Origin: CAYPPG01 sp964412555 | GTDB lineage: Bacteria > Hinthialibacterota > Hinthialibacteria > Hinthialibacterales > Hinthialibacteraceae | Direction: 5' to 3' | Length of the DNA stretch: 64,000 nucleotides | NCBI GenBank assembly: GCA_964412555.1 | Contig: CAYPPG010000015.1 | Coordinates: 57,653-121,652, forward strand | Part shown: positions 1 through 9,491 of the stretch, piece by piece | Position numbering within the stretch: the first letter of the stretch is position 1 | How the letters are laid out: each line of letters begins with the position of its first letter | Translations under genes and position numbers: made by a program | Notes under the pieces: model-generated | Told to the model about the DNA's origin: nothing | What the model saw: the letters and a program-made list of their open reading frames with translations, nothing else | The model's database searches: none

Positions 1-13
1 TAATCCTTTTTTA

Positions 14-883
14 TTACTGGGACTGTTTCTTTACATATTCCCTTAAATCCACCGCTTCGAGCGTGTCGGGATATTCATTACGGATCAGTCGAACCGCTTG
101 CATCTTGTCTGTTTCCGTTCGGGACGCATGAAATAAAGCGTAGAGAGCCAAAGGGCGCAAGCCGGAATTCGGGTATGTGTCCAACCATTTTTGTAAGCGT
201 TCGACCGCCTCTTGTTTTTGCTCTAAATGCAACAATGCATAGGTGCGGGCAAGATCGATTTCATCTTGACGGGATGAAGCGGAAGCGAACTCTTGTTTGG
301 CAAGACCAATGACTCGGGATGCGTGTTTTCGCGAATGGGAAAGGTAAATCAAATTGATCAACACATCCCCTTGAAGTAACGCAGGATCTTCCCCGAGTTC
401 AGCGGCATCCTCCGCTTTTGAGAGAAGATTTTGTTCATTCCTCCAAATCATTTCCTCGTAACTTGAGTCGATCATTCCATCCGCCATCAAGAGAATCGGA
501 ACGAATTCACATACGGCTTTTTGGGCCCATGCTGAGGACGGCCAGTGGTCGATCAAAGTTGTGTAATATTGTGCCAATGCGTTGATTTCGGTTTCATTCT
601 GAGCCAATCGGTAGTAAATCCCTGCGAGGGGTTTAATATAGCCTACGCTGTTGATGACGCGTTGAAGATGCTCGATGATCTGTTCCCGATTGCCAGTGAG
701 AAACAATTGATCGAATTGTTCGAGTGATTTTCTTGTACTTGGATCGAGGGTGGAATAAGACGCACCATACGCCATCTGTGGATTGATGCCTTTAAAACAA
801 GGCAAAATCACGAGGAGGAAATAGAATAGATTAAGCAATATCGGCTTCGGTTTGATTTTCATAATCATTGGTTGGTATTCCAT
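14..883 (-). CDS. Secreted TPR-like hypothetical protein
   Basis: A 289-residue protein with a hydrophobic N-terminal segment (about residues 14-42, ending near AYGAS) that looks like a signal peptide or membrane anchor. The rest is rich in paired amphipathic helices with alternating A, L and Y spacing, such as ALLHLEQKQEAVERLQKW and YPNSGLRPLALYALF, which suggests a tetratricopeptide or alpha-solenoid fold in the periplasm. The start overlaps the 3' end of miaB by about 50 bases. Starts at Met6 or Met8 are equally possible, and no clear Shine-Dalgarno precedes any of them. It is the last gene of the minus-strand run valS, vapB, vapC, miaB. No specific family is recognised; a scaffolding role is inference. 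Confidence 0.6.
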   Translation of the reverse strand: MEYQPMIMKIKPKPILLNLFYFLLVILPCFKGINPQMAYGASYSTLDPSTRKSLEQFDQLFLTGNREQIIEHLQRVINSVGYIKPLAGIYYRLAQNETEINALAQYYTTLIDHWPSSAWAQKAVCEFVPILLMADGMIDSSYEEMIWRNEQNLLSKAEDAAELGEDPALLQGDVLINLIYLSHSRKHASRVIGLAKQEFASASSRQDEIDLARTYALLHLEQKQEAVERLQKWLDTYPNSGLRPLALYALFHASRTETDKMQAVRLIRNEYPDTLEAVDLREYVKKQSQ

Positions 884-2195
884 AGAGTGAATAGGATGAA
901 CTATCGGTAATGGTGACGTTCAAAATATCTCCGATTTTGTAGAAGGATGAAGGGTCATAGATTTTCACGATCCGGCCGGTACGTAATCGTGTTTCATAAA
1001 CAAGCCCCTTTTTGGGATCATAGTTTTCTCTTTCAAGCATCACTTCCGCTTGTTGGCTGACCATTCGTTGATTGTTCTCTTGCGCCATTTGTTGCTGCAA
1101 TTTGATGAGTCGGTCTAACCGCCGGGCTTTGGTGAAATCATCGATTTGATCTTCCATTTCCGCGGCCGCTGTACCCCGTCGCGGTGAGTATTTGAACATG
1201 AAGGCGCTGTCGAATCGAATACGCTTCATCAGATCGAGAGTTTGTTCAAAATCTTCTTCGGTTTCTCCAGGGAATCCGACGATCACATCGGTTGAAACGG
1301 ATGACTGAGTTACAGGATCATCGAATAGAGAGCGATAGTGTTCGATCATCCGGATATACTCTTCCCGAGTATAATTCCGCTCCATTCGTTCCAAGATTCG
1401 ATTGGAACCCGATTGAAAAGGTAGATGAAGATGCTCACATACTTTATCCAATGAGGCCATTGCCTTGAGCATTTCCGGTGTAACCGAGGAGGGATGAGAG
1501 GTGGCAAACCGAATTCGCTCGAGTCCGTCGATCTCATTGATCATTTGCAACAATTGCGCGAAATTGACGGTTCCATGATGATACGAGTTTACCGTTTGGC
1601 CAATTAAAGTGATTTCTTTGTATCCTTTTTGGACAAGGGTTTCCGCTTCTTGCAGAAGAATATGAGGTGCCCGTGACCGTTCGGGACCGCGTGTATAAGG
1701 AACGATGCAATAGGTGCATCTTTTGTCACATCCTTTCATGATCGAAAGAAACCGGGGATAGGTGATTTCCTGTTCATCCGATACGGGATAAACTTCATCG
1801 TAATCGTCTTCGATCCCATGCAAGTCAAGCACGGGACGATTGCCTTTTTCCAATTCATCCACCAGGCGTACGATCGATCCGATTGCACCAGGACCCATCA
1901 CCAAATCGAGAAAGGCAACCTGATCCAGCAGACGTTGTCCTTCTTTTTGTCCCATGCAGCCGCAAACACCGAGATATTTCAGCAAACCGCGATCCTTGTA
2001 TTTTTTCAACTGCCCGACACGGCCGCGCACCCGCTGTTCCGCCCCTTCCCGGATGGCGCAGGTATTGAGGAGAACCAGCTCGGCTTCTTCCAGGTGGTTT
2101 ACAGCGACATGTCCGGCTTGATCCAAAAGCCCCATTAGAGACTTCGTGTCATAGACATTCATTTGGCAGCCGAAGGATTGGATATAGTACTTCAT
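831..2195 (-). CDS. miaB: tRNA-2-methylthio-N6-dimethylallyladenosine synthase MiaB
   Basis: Radical SAM methylthiotransferase that adds a methylthio group to N6-isopentenyladenosine at position 37 of tRNAs reading UNN codons. The 454 residues match the usual MiaB length and domain order. The N-terminal UPF0004 domain carries the auxiliary-cluster cysteines C10 (QSFGCQMN), C46 (NTCAIRE) and C80 (GCMGQ). The radical SAM motif CDKRCTYC is at C156, C160 and C163, followed by YTRGPERSR. A TRAM-like RNA-binding domain closes the protein. It lies 7 bases downstream of the vapC-like gene on the same strand. The family (MiaB rather than MtaB or RimO) is supported by the YTRGPERSR motif and overall similarity. 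Confidence 0.95.
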   Translation of the reverse strand: MKYYIQSFGCQMNVYDTKSLMGLLDQAGHVAVNHLEEAELVLLNTCAIREGAEQRVRGRVGQLKKYKDRGLLKYLGVCGCMGQKEGQRLLDQVAFLDLVMGPGAIGSIVRLVDELEKGNRPVLDLHGIEDDYDEVYPVSDEQEITYPRFLSIMKGCDKRCTYCIVPYTRGPERSRAPHILLQEAETLVQKGYKEITLIGQTVNSYHHGTVNFAQLLQMINEIDGLERIRFATSHPSSVTPEMLKAMASLDKVCEHLHLPFQSGSNRILERMERNYTREEYIRMIEHYRSLFDDPVTQSSVSTDVIVGFPGETEEDFEQTLDLMKRIRFDSAFMFKYSPRRGTAAAEMEDQIDDFTKARRLDRLIKLQQQMAQENNQRMVSQQAEVMLERENYDPKKGLVYETRLRTGRIVKIYDPSSFYKIGDILNVTITDSSSYSLYGIPTNDYENQTEADIA

Positions 2196-2202
2196 TGTAT
2201 AA

Positions 2203-2592
2203 TTACCATTTTCGTATTAATAATTGTTCAATGTTCTCAAAATGTTTATCATAAGTCACTAAAATGAGTTGATGTTGACGAGCAATTGCTGCAATCCAGA
2301 TATCATTTTCGGGGATTGGTTTTCCTTTTCTTTTTAATTCACTTTTGATTTTCCCATACTCCTCCGCGGATTCAAAATCAGGAGAAAGAATAGTGCATGT
2401 TTCAACAAAAGATTTAATTCTTTCTTTATTCAAATCAATTTCTTGTGAAAGATACGCTCCATGAAATAATTCCCCGACAACAATCGATGAAACAAAAATG
2501 AGTTCTGCACTGATGATAGCGTTTTCAATCGACTTATCACCACGGAATAATTTTATGATAATATTCGTGTCTAATAAAAACTTACCATCCAT
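2203..2592 (-). CDS. PIN-domain toxin, VapC family
   Basis: A 129-residue PIN-domain ribonuclease of the VapC type. The acidic residues expected at the Mg-dependent active site are visible: D8 in LLDTN, the Glu in VVGELFHGA, and the NDIWIAA and VTYDKHF motifs in the C-terminal half. Family members cleave tRNA or rRNA and are held inactive by an upstream-encoded antitoxin. It overlaps the preceding 72-residue gene by 11 bases, the arrangement expected of a translationally coupled toxin-antitoxin pair. No truncation is seen, so the toxin is probably functional. The RNA target cannot be deduced. Confidence 0.88.
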   Translation of the reverse strand: MDGKFLLDTNIIIKLFRGDKSIENAIISAELIFVSSIVVGELFHGAYLSQEIDLNKERIKSFVETCTILSPDFESAEEYGKIKSELKRKGKPIPENDIWIAAIARQHQLILVTYDKHFENIEQLLIRKW

Positions 2593-2800
2593 CCCAATCT
2601 ATTCTTTCGCAGTCCTCTTCAATCACTCGCATCATTTCCTCTGCCTCTTCTCGGCTCAGTACACCTGAGAAACGAATTAAATCCTTACCACAAGTTCCTT
2701 TTATCTTGGGAGATTTTAGGTGATCAACAAATTGCATGACTATTTTTTTTTGCTCATCGTCTAGTTGTTTTATAGATTCCACAATTTCTGCATCTGTCAT
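2582..2800 (-). CDS. Small antitoxin of VapB-like role, partner of the PIN toxin
   Basis: A 72-residue acidic helical protein. Residues 1-30 (DAEIVESIKQLDDEQKKIV) look like a dimerisation helix pair, and the C-terminus, ending ERIDWDGW, looks like the segment that would wrap around the toxin. It overlaps the PIN toxin gene and precedes it, the standard antitoxin-first order. The start is set by an exceptionally complete Shine-Dalgarno. The antitoxin role is inferred from size and position; no classic AbrB, MetJ or Phd DNA-binding motif is obvious. Confidence 0.75.
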   Translation of the reverse strand: MTDAEIVESIKQLDDEQKKIVMQFVDHLKSPKIKGTCGKDLIRFSGVLSREEAEEMMRVIEEDCERIDWDGW

Positions 2801-2804
2801 TATT

Positions 2805-2817
2805 GATCACCTCCTTT
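2805..2817 (-). promoter_or_regulatory. Extended Shine-Dalgarno of the VapBC-type operon
   Basis: Read on the minus strand this is AAAGGAGGTGATC, a 13-base complement to the typical 3' tail of bacterial 16S rRNA, placed a few bases before the antitoxin ATG. Such an extended match predicts very strong initiation and fits an antitoxin made in excess of its toxin. Confidence 0.75.
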
Positions 2818-2932
2818 CAATACGAGTGAATTGTTGATTCCTTCAGATCGAGTATATTTTGTATTATGCGGACAAAGATGTCTGAGCTCCCATTGGTTCG
2901 ATACTTTTCCATAATATCATTTATTATAAGAC

Positions 2933-5590
2933 TTAAGATATTAGTAATTTCAGTTGTTTGGCCAATCGTTCGTGTTCCGATTTTTCTTTCTCGAATTGAT
3001 TCCGCTCTTTCTCGACGACTGCTGCCGGTGCGCGTTCGGTGAATTGCGTGTTCGAGAGTTTCTTTTCTCGCTTTGCAATATTGGCGCTCAGTTGATCGAG
3101 TTGTTTTTTCAATCGATCGATTTCTTGCTGTTCCACTTCTGCCGGCCAGTGCACGCGAATCTCGCATCCGTCTACAATGCCTACTGATGATGCGGGATGT
3201 GGTTTCAAATTCGAGCCGGCGATCAATACATCATTTATTTTACACAACGTTCGGATGTGAGGATAGTATTTGTTCAAAAATTCTTCATCATTCACGTTTG
3301 GCGTCAGAAATTCGACCGTGGTTACTGTCGAGGGGGCAATGCTCAATTCACCGCGAATATTTCGGATGGTGTACACGAATTGCTGGAATTTCACCGCATC
3401 CGCTTCAAGGCTATCGTCGATCCGTTCCGTTTCTGGTTTGGGATAAGTTGTGCAAGAAATACTGACTTGGTCTTCTTCAGGGATTCCCAGCGATTTCAGA
3501 ATCTGCCAGATTTCTTCGGTGATGAAGGGAACAAAGGGATGCAGCATTCGGAGCGCGCATTCCAGCACTTTAAGCGCAATTGTTTTGACGGCAAGTTTGG
3601 CTTTTTCGTCATCCCCGTACAGGCGGGGTTTGATCAGTTCCAGATACCAATCGCAGTACTCATGCCAAATAAATTGATACAGAGCTTCCGAGGATTCATT
3701 GAATTTATACTCTTCCATCCCTTTCCGGGCGGCTGCAATGGTATGTTGCAGGCGGGAAAGAATCCAGCGGTCCGGCCATTCAAGTTGGGAATCGGGGATG
3801 TCTTCCTCTAATTTGTCTCCTTCATCGACGGTGGCCATGATGAGCCGGCTGGCATTCCAGATTTTGTTGGTGAAATTGCGATATCCCTCGATCCGTTCTT
3901 CCGCCAGATTGATGTTCCGTCCCTGTGCCGCAAGAATAGCGAGCGTGAAGCGGACAGAATCGACGCCGTATTGTTCGATGACGTCGATGGGATCAATCGC
4001 ATTTCCAAGAGATTTGGACATCTTTCGTCCCTGTGCATCGCGAACCAGTGCGGTGATGTAGACATCGCTGAAGGGCACTTCTTTCATGATATAAAGCCCC
4101 ATCATAATCATCCGCGCGACCCAAAAATAAATAATGTCGTGTGCCGTGACCAGAACGGTTGTGGGATAGAAGAAGTCCAACAGTGCTGTATTGTCCGGCC
4201 AACCCATGGTCGAGAACGGCCAGAGGGCGGAGGAGAACCAGGTGTCCAAAACGTCTTCATCCTGCCGTATATCCGTGCTTCCACAGTGAACGCACCGGTC
4301 GGGATCGGTACGGGTTACCGTTTCCTTGTTGCAGTCCTTGCAATACCAAACCGGAATCCGGTGTCCCCACCAGATCTGCCGGGAGATCGGCCAATCCCGA
4401 ACGTTTTCCACCCAGGCGAAATAAGTATTTTCCCAACTTTTTGGGATAAATTGGGTTCTGCCTTCGCGAACCGCTTTCAAGGGGGCTTCCATCAACGGTT
4501 TCATTTTGATAAACCATTGCAAGGATAAATACGGCTCGATGAAGGTATTGCAACGGTAGCATCCACCGACCCGGTGATCCATATCGTCGATTTTTTCGAT
4601 CAATTCCTGCTCATTGAGATCTTTGACGACTTGTTCACGGGCCGCGAATCGATCCAGTCCTTGATAGGGACCTCCGTTTTCATTGATAGTGGCGTCATCG
4701 TTGAAGATATTGACTTGGGGGAGATTGTGCCGTTTGCCGACTTCGAAGTCGTTGATGTCGTGCGCCGGGGTAATCTTCAATGCGCCGGTTCCGAATTCCT
4801 TATCCACATACGAATCGGCAATGACCGGAATCTTTCTTTCGAGCAGGGGTAAAATCACTTCTTTGCCGATGATGTTTTTATACCGCTCGTCTTCGGGGTG
4901 AACCGCGACGGCCGTATCACCGAGTAGAGTTTCGGGACGGGTGGTGGCGATGGTCAAGTGACCGGAGCCATCCGCGAATTGATAGTGAATATGATAAAAT
5001 TTTCCTTTCTCATCCACATATTCCACCTCGTCGTCGGATAAGGTAGTATGGCATCGGGGGCACCAATTGACGAGATAGTTTCCGCGATACAAAAATCCCT
5101 CTTCGTAAAGGCGGACAAACACTTCGCGAACGGCGCGGGAGCATCCTTCATCCATGGTAAAACGTGTTCGAGACCAATCACAGGACGAACCGAGATATTT
5201 TAACTGATGAATGATGGCGTCGCCGTATTCCTGTTTCCATTCCCAGATTCGTTCAATCAGTTTTTCCCGTCCCAAATCATGACGGCTTTGGCCTTCTTGA
5301 GCGAGTTGTTTTTCGACGACGTTTTGGGTGGCGATTCCGGCATGATCGGTGCCGGGCATCCACAAGACCTCGTATCCTTCCATCCGCTTCCAGCGGCAAA
5401 GAATATCTTGCAATGTATTGTTCAAGGCATGTCCGATGTGCAATTTTCCGGTGACGTTCGGAGGGGGGATCACGATTGAAAAAGGCTTTTTCTCCGGATT
5501 TGGTTCCGCTCGGAACAGTCCCTGATCCACCCAAAATTGATACCATTTTTCCCGTGAGGCTGAAGGGTCATACCGTTTTGGCAAATCCAT
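2933..5590 (-). CDS. valS: Valyl-tRNA synthetase
   Basis: Class I aminoacyl-tRNA synthetase that charges tRNA-Val. The 885 residues carry the HIGH motif at residues 51-54 (LHIGHALN), the KMSKS motif at 523-527 (GRKMSKSLGN), a connective editing domain with TTRPETLLGDTAVAV near 215, and zinc-ribbon-like cysteine pairs (CPRC, CYRC, CKDC, CVHC). An anticodon-binding helical domain follows, and the C-terminal coiled coil (LKKQLDQLSANIAKREKKL and onward) is characteristic of ValS and distinguishes it from IleS and LeuS. It lies upstream of the VapBC-type pair on the same strand. No missing catalytic residues are seen. Confidence 0.97.
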   Translation of the reverse strand: MDLPKRYDPSASREKWYQFWVDQGLFRAEPNPEKKPFSIVIPPPNVTGKLHIGHALNNTLQDILCRWKRMEGYEVLWMPGTDHAGIATQNVVEKQLAQEGQSRHDLGREKLIERIWEWKQEYGDAIIHQLKYLGSSCDWSRTRFTMDEGCSRAVREVFVRLYEEGFLYRGNYLVNWCPRCHTTLSDDEVEYVDEKGKFYHIHYQFADGSGHLTIATTRPETLLGDTAVAVHPEDERYKNIIGKEVILPLLERKIPVIADSYVDKEFGTGALKITPAHDINDFEVGKRHNLPQVNIFNDDATINENGGPYQGLDRFAAREQVVKDLNEQELIEKIDDMDHRVGGCYRCNTFIEPYLSLQWFIKMKPLMEAPLKAVREGRTQFIPKSWENTYFAWVENVRDWPISRQIWWGHRIPVWYCKDCNKETVTRTDPDRCVHCGSTDIRQDEDVLDTWFSSALWPFSTMGWPDNTALLDFFYPTTVLVTAHDIIYFWVARMIMMGLYIMKEVPFSDVYITALVRDAQGRKMSKSLGNAIDPIDVIEQYGVDSVRFTLAILAAQGRNINLAEERIEGYRNFTNKIWNASRLIMATVDEGDKLEEDIPDSQLEWPDRWILSRLQHTIAAARKGMEEYKFNESSEALYQFIWHEYCDWYLELIKPRLYGDDEKAKLAVKTIALKVLECALRMLHPFVPFITEEIWQILKSLGIPEEDQVSISCTTYPKPETERIDDSLEADAVKFQQFVYTIRNIRGELSIAPSTVTTVEFLTPNVNDEEFLNKYYPHIRTLCKINDVLIAGSNLKPHPASSVGIVDGCEIRVHWPAEVEQQEIDRLKKQLDQLSANIAKREKKLSNTQFTERAPAAVVEKERNQFEKEKSEHERLAKQLKLLIS

Positions 5591-5883
5591 CTCTGTTTCC
5601 TTCTCTATTGTTCAAGACTGTGGTTGAAATGATTCTATGGAATCAAATTGATGACTTTGGTGTAATCGAAAAAGTATAGGAGGTGGTGAAGGGTTCGCAA
5701 AGTGGTGTTGGGAGTATGGGGGACTCTATACGATCGCTCTTCGCGCTAAAATAAAAGCAAATCGATCGTGCTTAATCGTGCAAAAGAAACCGGAATATTG
5801 CTCTACCATACTCAATCGGTGGGAACCATATACCCAATACCCAAAAGCGAGCGGGACGCATGCTCTACCCATTTCTAAGAAAT

Positions 5884-6072
5884 TCATCCCGTTAGACTGG
5901 AGACATTGAGTTCTATTTCCGGGAATGCTTGGGGGACGATTGTTTTATCCGATGTTCGGATTTCTTTTTTGAGGTATTTTTCCCTTTCCGGTTGTTGGTA
6001 GATTTTGATGCATTTCTTATCCACATCGATGATCCAATATTCTGGAATCCCGTGTTTTGCATATAAGGGAAT
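5884..6072 (-). pseudogene. C-terminal remnant of a Uma2-family (DUF820) protein
   Basis: Translating the minus strand gives about 60 residues containing YAKHGIPEYWIID and AFPEIELNV followed by a stop. These are the conserved C-terminal motifs of Uma2/DUF820 nuclease-like proteins; the intact homologue at 48361-48930 has KHGVKEYLLIDP in the same place. There is no start codon or N-terminal catalytic part. The remnant abuts the end of the sulfatase fragment within about 10 bases, so the N-terminal part was lost by deletion or rearrangement. Confidence 0.75.
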
Positions 6073-6076
6073 TTTT

Positions 6077-6760
6077 TTATTTTATATACCCAGTCTTTTC
6101 CGGTTTATATCCCCAGGTGGGCGGTTCTTTTTTGTATTCGCGTGGTTCCGTGCGTGCCGTTTTGAGATACGTTTCGATTTTGGCGGCGATTTCGGGGTGC
6201 TTATCTGCGATGTTGTTGGATTCACCGATGTCGGTTTGCAGGTTGTATAATTCAAGCGGCTTGTCTTTACCGGCTCGCAGTGCTTTCCATTTGCCCATGC
6301 GCACCGCCTGGTGGCCGCGTTGGGTTTCCCAATAATGATACTCCCGTTGGGTTTGTTTATGTCCGGCGGCTTGTGCGCCGATCAGGGTTGGCAGTGCAGA
6401 CACACCGTCGATATCGGTGGGTGGTTCGGTTCCCCCAATCTCGGCGAGAGTTGGCAGAACATCATCGAACGCCCATATGTGATCGCTGACCGTTTCGGCC
6501 GGAATTTTCCCCGGCCAACGCGCGATCATGGGAACGCGAATGCCGCCCTCGTAGAGTTGTCCTTTCGCCCCGCGCAGCGGTCCGTTGCCGTTGAAGAACT
6601 GCAGGTCGGGACCGCCGGAACCTTGGCCGCCGTTGTCGCTGGTGAAGAAGACGACGGTATTTTCTTCCAAACCCAATTCACGTAAGAGCTCCATGATGCG
6701 CCCCACATCCCGATCCATGCGCGTGATCATCGCGGCAAAAGCGGTGCGGCGGTCCTGCCC
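6077..6760 (-). pseudogene. C-terminal two thirds of an arylsulfatase-type sulfatase, 5' end missing
   Basis: The reading frame carries clear sulfatase motifs: RMDRDVGRIMELL, VVFFTSDNGGQG, LRGAKGQLYEGGIRVP, MIARWPGKI and the C-terminal KWKALRAG. This is the metal-binding and C-terminal part of a type I sulfatase. The N-terminal third, with the CxPSR formylglycine site, is absent. Upstream of about 6760 the frame stops looking like a sulfatase, and the amidohydrolase 5' part begins in another frame. It therefore cannot encode an active sulfatase. Confidence 0.85.
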
Positions 6761-7136
6761 AAATTTTATAACCGACATATCCCTTCTCCATCCATGAAGC
6801 CAGCTCGTTCGGATCAATGTCGAATCCGTCGTGGGGAGAAAAATCGCTGATGCAGCATACGATGCGTCCATCACCGGCATCCATGGCCAATTGTTGGTCG
6901 GGAAAGGGGACTCTCCCGCTGCCGAGATTGATCCACATGGCGAGATCACAGCCATACTTTTGCTTCAACAACTCGCGCATCTTGAGATAGTTCGCCATGC
7001 CTTCTGCATTGTTGGAGATATGAGAATGAACGTCGATGCGAGGGATGCCGGGATAAGCCGTTGTGTTTTGAGAATCGGCTTTGACGGCTGCCAGTAGAAA
7101 AATAATGATGATGAATGATAGAATCGTTTGTCTCAT
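6761..7136 (-). pseudogene. N-terminal third of a secreted amidohydrolase, 3' end missing
   Basis: The frame starts with a signal peptide (ILSFIIIIFLLAAVKA) and continues PGIPRIDVHSHI, the HxH metal-binding motif of metal-dependent hydrolases (amidohydrolase-2 type), then WINLGSG and GYVGYKIW. At about 6760 it runs out of frame into sulfatase coding sequence. Genuine family members continue for some 200 or more residues with further His and Asp ligands, so this is a broken gene. The start ATG at 7136 is preceded by an AAAGGAA-like ribosome site. Confidence 0.8.
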
Positions 7137-7313
7137 GGTTCCGTTCCTTTTTTGTGTTTTTGATTAGTATTAGCATAGTTTAGGATGGTTTGGAAGTATT
7201 GGCGGTGGAGATTTCTACTCCGAAAGGGAAGGAATATTTGACTCTTTCCGCTTTCTGTGGAACAATCTTTTTAAACTGAATGACGATCCATAAAATAGAG
7301 TTGGGTCGCGCGG

Positions 7314-8141
7314 ATGATTATGATGGGGCTTTATATAATGCTTAAAATCATATTGTTCATCATCGTATGGTTAGTGATTTCGATCATCGGCGGAATCATC
7401 GGAGGATGGTTGGGACCGTATACTACCGGTTTTCGGAATTATCCGCAAAAAGCGTTTATGGACGAAGAGAATAATAAAGAGAATGGAGAGAATAAGTTGG
7501 ACAAGAAAGATGGTTTTACGTTGATTGAATTATTGATTGTTGTCGCCATCATCGGGATATTGGCGGCGATTGCAGTGCCGAATTTCTTGAATGCTCAGGT
7601 TCGGGCGCGGGTGGCGCGTGGGAAATCGGATATCCGAACGATGGAAAATGTCGTGATGATGTATATGCTTGACAACAACAGTCAGCGGCCAATCGACTGT
7701 GACGATCCCGGCTCGGCCACCTATCTTGGAGGGCTGGGCTGCGGGACGGAAAACAACGGTGCGCCGGCGGATATCAAGGGAGTGCCGGAATTCACGTTTG
7801 CACCGAAATTCATGAGTTTCAGCCAACTGCGGATTTTTACCACACCGGTTGCCTATATCTCAGGGACACAGATGCAGGATACATTCGGCTCGAACTGTGC
7901 CTTGACCTATAATACCCGCTATTCGGGACGGGCTACGCAGGCGGAGAGTTATACATTTTCTCTTCTCGGGCCGGATAAAATGACGGGGGATTGGGGATTT
8001 TTCTTCAATCCGGGCGGTAATCCGGAAGGATTGCAGTATGATTCATCGAACGGATTGAACTCGCGGGGGGATATTTTCGTTTCCAATGTGTTCAGCGATA
8101 TCGATTCGAACCGGCAGCGTGGGGGACGAATCAGTTATTGA
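7314..8141 (+). CDS. Prepilin-type (pseudopilin) protein with an extra N-terminal membrane segment
   Basis: Contains the type IV prepilin/type II pseudopilin signature DGFTLIELLIVVAII around residues 66-80, with Gly at -1 and Glu at +5, for cleavage and methylation by a prepilin peptidase. A globular C-terminal domain of about 190 residues follows. The end carries YDSSNGLNSRGDI, shared with the three other pseudopilins in the window. Unusually the frame is open upstream and encodes a hydrophobic glycine-rich helix (LKIILFIIVWLVISIIGGIIGG) plus a charged linker. If Met49 (7458) is the start, the leader is still about 18 residues. No good Shine-Dalgarno marks any start. It overlaps nothing and has no secretion-operon neighbours. 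Confidence 0.8.
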   Translation: MIMMGLYIMLKIILFIIVWLVISIIGGIIGGWLGPYTTGFRNYPQKAFMDEENNKENGENKLDKKDGFTLIELLIVVAIIGILAAIAVPNFLNAQVRARVARGKSDIRTMENVVMMYMLDNNSQRPIDCDDPGSATYLGGLGCGTENNGAPADIKGVPEFTFAPKFMSFSQLRIFTTPVAYISGTQMQDTFGSNCALTYNTRYSGRATQAESYTFSLLGPDKMTGDWGFFFNPGGNPEGLQYDSSNGLNSRGDIFVSNVFSDIDSNRQRGGRISY

Positions 8142-8147
8142 ACTTTG

Positions 8148-9293
8148 TTATTGTTTTTGCCATTCCTGGACGGCGGTTCCCGGTTCGACTGTCACGACAA
8201 AGATATTTGCATTGGCGTTATGAGCGCTGAAAAATGCAAATTGCTGGTCGTCGGTGACTTCGAAGGCCCGGCAGTGGCTGCTGAAAGCATCGGTTTGGTT
8301 GATCGTGTTCAAATCGTCTGTGGTTAGAAAGGCTACGGGTTCACCGTTATTTTCAACGCTTAAACCGTCATCGGAAAGTTTGTAGACTTTCACACCTGCG
8401 ATATTGCCCATGACATAGAGGTGAAGGTCACCCGTGGCTACGCCGGCGACTCTGACATTGACGATATCCGCATCTTCCACTTCACCCGGTGCAAAAACTT
8501 CTTCAACCAAGAGGTGTTCTTCGCCCGTTTCTGTATCCAAGACATACACCGACGATAGATCATCCGCGGAACTGCCTTCTCCATAATACACCAAGTCTTT
8601 TTCGCCTATGTATTTGACACTGAAATTTCTCAACCGCACGACTGACGAAAAGAATGTACCGTTGTCTTTCCAATCGGTATCAAGCGTGAATGCCTGTCCG
8701 TCGGAGTCCAATGAACCGGTGACGCGGTAGCGGTGCAGTTTCGAGCGATTTACGCTGCCGAGATAATGGTTGGTATAGAGAATAGTACCATCATGGTTGA
8801 AATGGAGAGTATCGCAGTTGGGTGAAACATCCGCATCCAAGAGAGTTTCATTGCGGTCACCAAGGGTGAAATCGTCGGGATACCCGGTAAACGGCTGACC
8901 TTCTTCCCCGCCGTTGCCGATGACGACACGATCGCCGAATTGGGTGCATCCTTTGGGGCGACCGATATGTTGGGCAGCCCATCGGTAGGTAACCTCATCC
9001 GCATTCTCCGCATTGCGGAGTTCTTCGACGACATACTGCGAAAAATTGGCGTCCGAGTTCGAATCTTGGGTATAGAGATATGTCTGGTCGTTGGTGGCAT
9101 CCGATGTGTCCGGTCCGCCGAATCTCCAGTAATGAGGGGAGGTGCTATGAGCTTCTTCCGGCATTTCTTCCACGTATTTCAACATGGGAGCATTCCACCA
9201 GTAATTCTGCGCGTTTGCGGTAGTGGCTGGTGAGAAGCATAATACGGAAATGCAGAGTCCCCAAAATAGAATTTTCAAATTCTTGATCATCAT
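8148..9293 (-). CDS. Secreted hypothetical protein, probable beta-propeller
   Basis: A 381-residue protein with a clear signal peptide (LFWGLCISVLCFSPATTANAQ). The mature part has many short beta-strand-like repeats with Asp and Gly turns, such as HFNHDGTILYTNHY, GEKDLVYYGEG and TGDLHLYVMG, suggesting a WD40 or NHL-like beta-propeller. The start is well supported: AAAGGAGG lies 7 bases before the ATG at 9293. It converges on the pseudopilin gene with a 6-base gap. No enzyme family is recognised and function is unknown. Confidence 0.7.
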   Translation of the reverse strand: MMIKNLKILFWGLCISVLCFSPATTANAQNYWWNAPMLKYVEEMPEEAHSTSPHYWRFGGPDTSDATNDQTYLYTQDSNSDANFSQYVVEELRNAENADEVTYRWAAQHIGRPKGCTQFGDRVVIGNGGEEGQPFTGYPDDFTLGDRNETLLDADVSPNCDTLHFNHDGTILYTNHYLGSVNRSKLHRYRVTGSLDSDGQAFTLDTDWKDNGTFFSSVVRLRNFSVKYIGEKDLVYYGEGSSADDLSSVYVLDTETGEEHLLVEEVFAPGEVEDADIVNVRVAGVATGDLHLYVMGNIAGVKVYKLSDDGLSVENNGEPVAFLTTDDLNTINQTDAFSSHCRAFEVTDDQQFAFFSAHNANANIFVVTVEPGTAVQEWQKQ

Positions 9294-9433
9294 CGCTTTT
9301 CCTCCTTTGAGTGAAATGTGAGAAAATTGTTAATATAAGAATTGATGAATTTCTTCGAAGAATCAAGGGATAGAGTGTTGTTGAGTGAATCTCATGAGAG
9401 AACAGCAAGAAGAGTCCAAGAAGAGGCCAATAA

Positions 9434-9459
9434 AAAAAGGAGGATAAATCCTCCTTTTT
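9434..9459 (-). terminator. Intrinsic terminator downstream of the ferritin-like gene
   Basis: A 12-bp perfect stem, AAAAAGGAGGAT with ATCCTCCTTTTT, with a 2-base loop. The flanking A and T runs allow it to work in both directions. It lies just beyond the stop of the minus-strand gene at 9492-9935. Confidence 0.75.
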
Positions 9460-9491
9460 AAAGTATATTTGTTGTTGGGGAAATGGACGGA

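Noticed and set aside
4159..4562. Several overlapping frames inside valS
   Set aside because: Shadows of the valS coding sequence on other frames.
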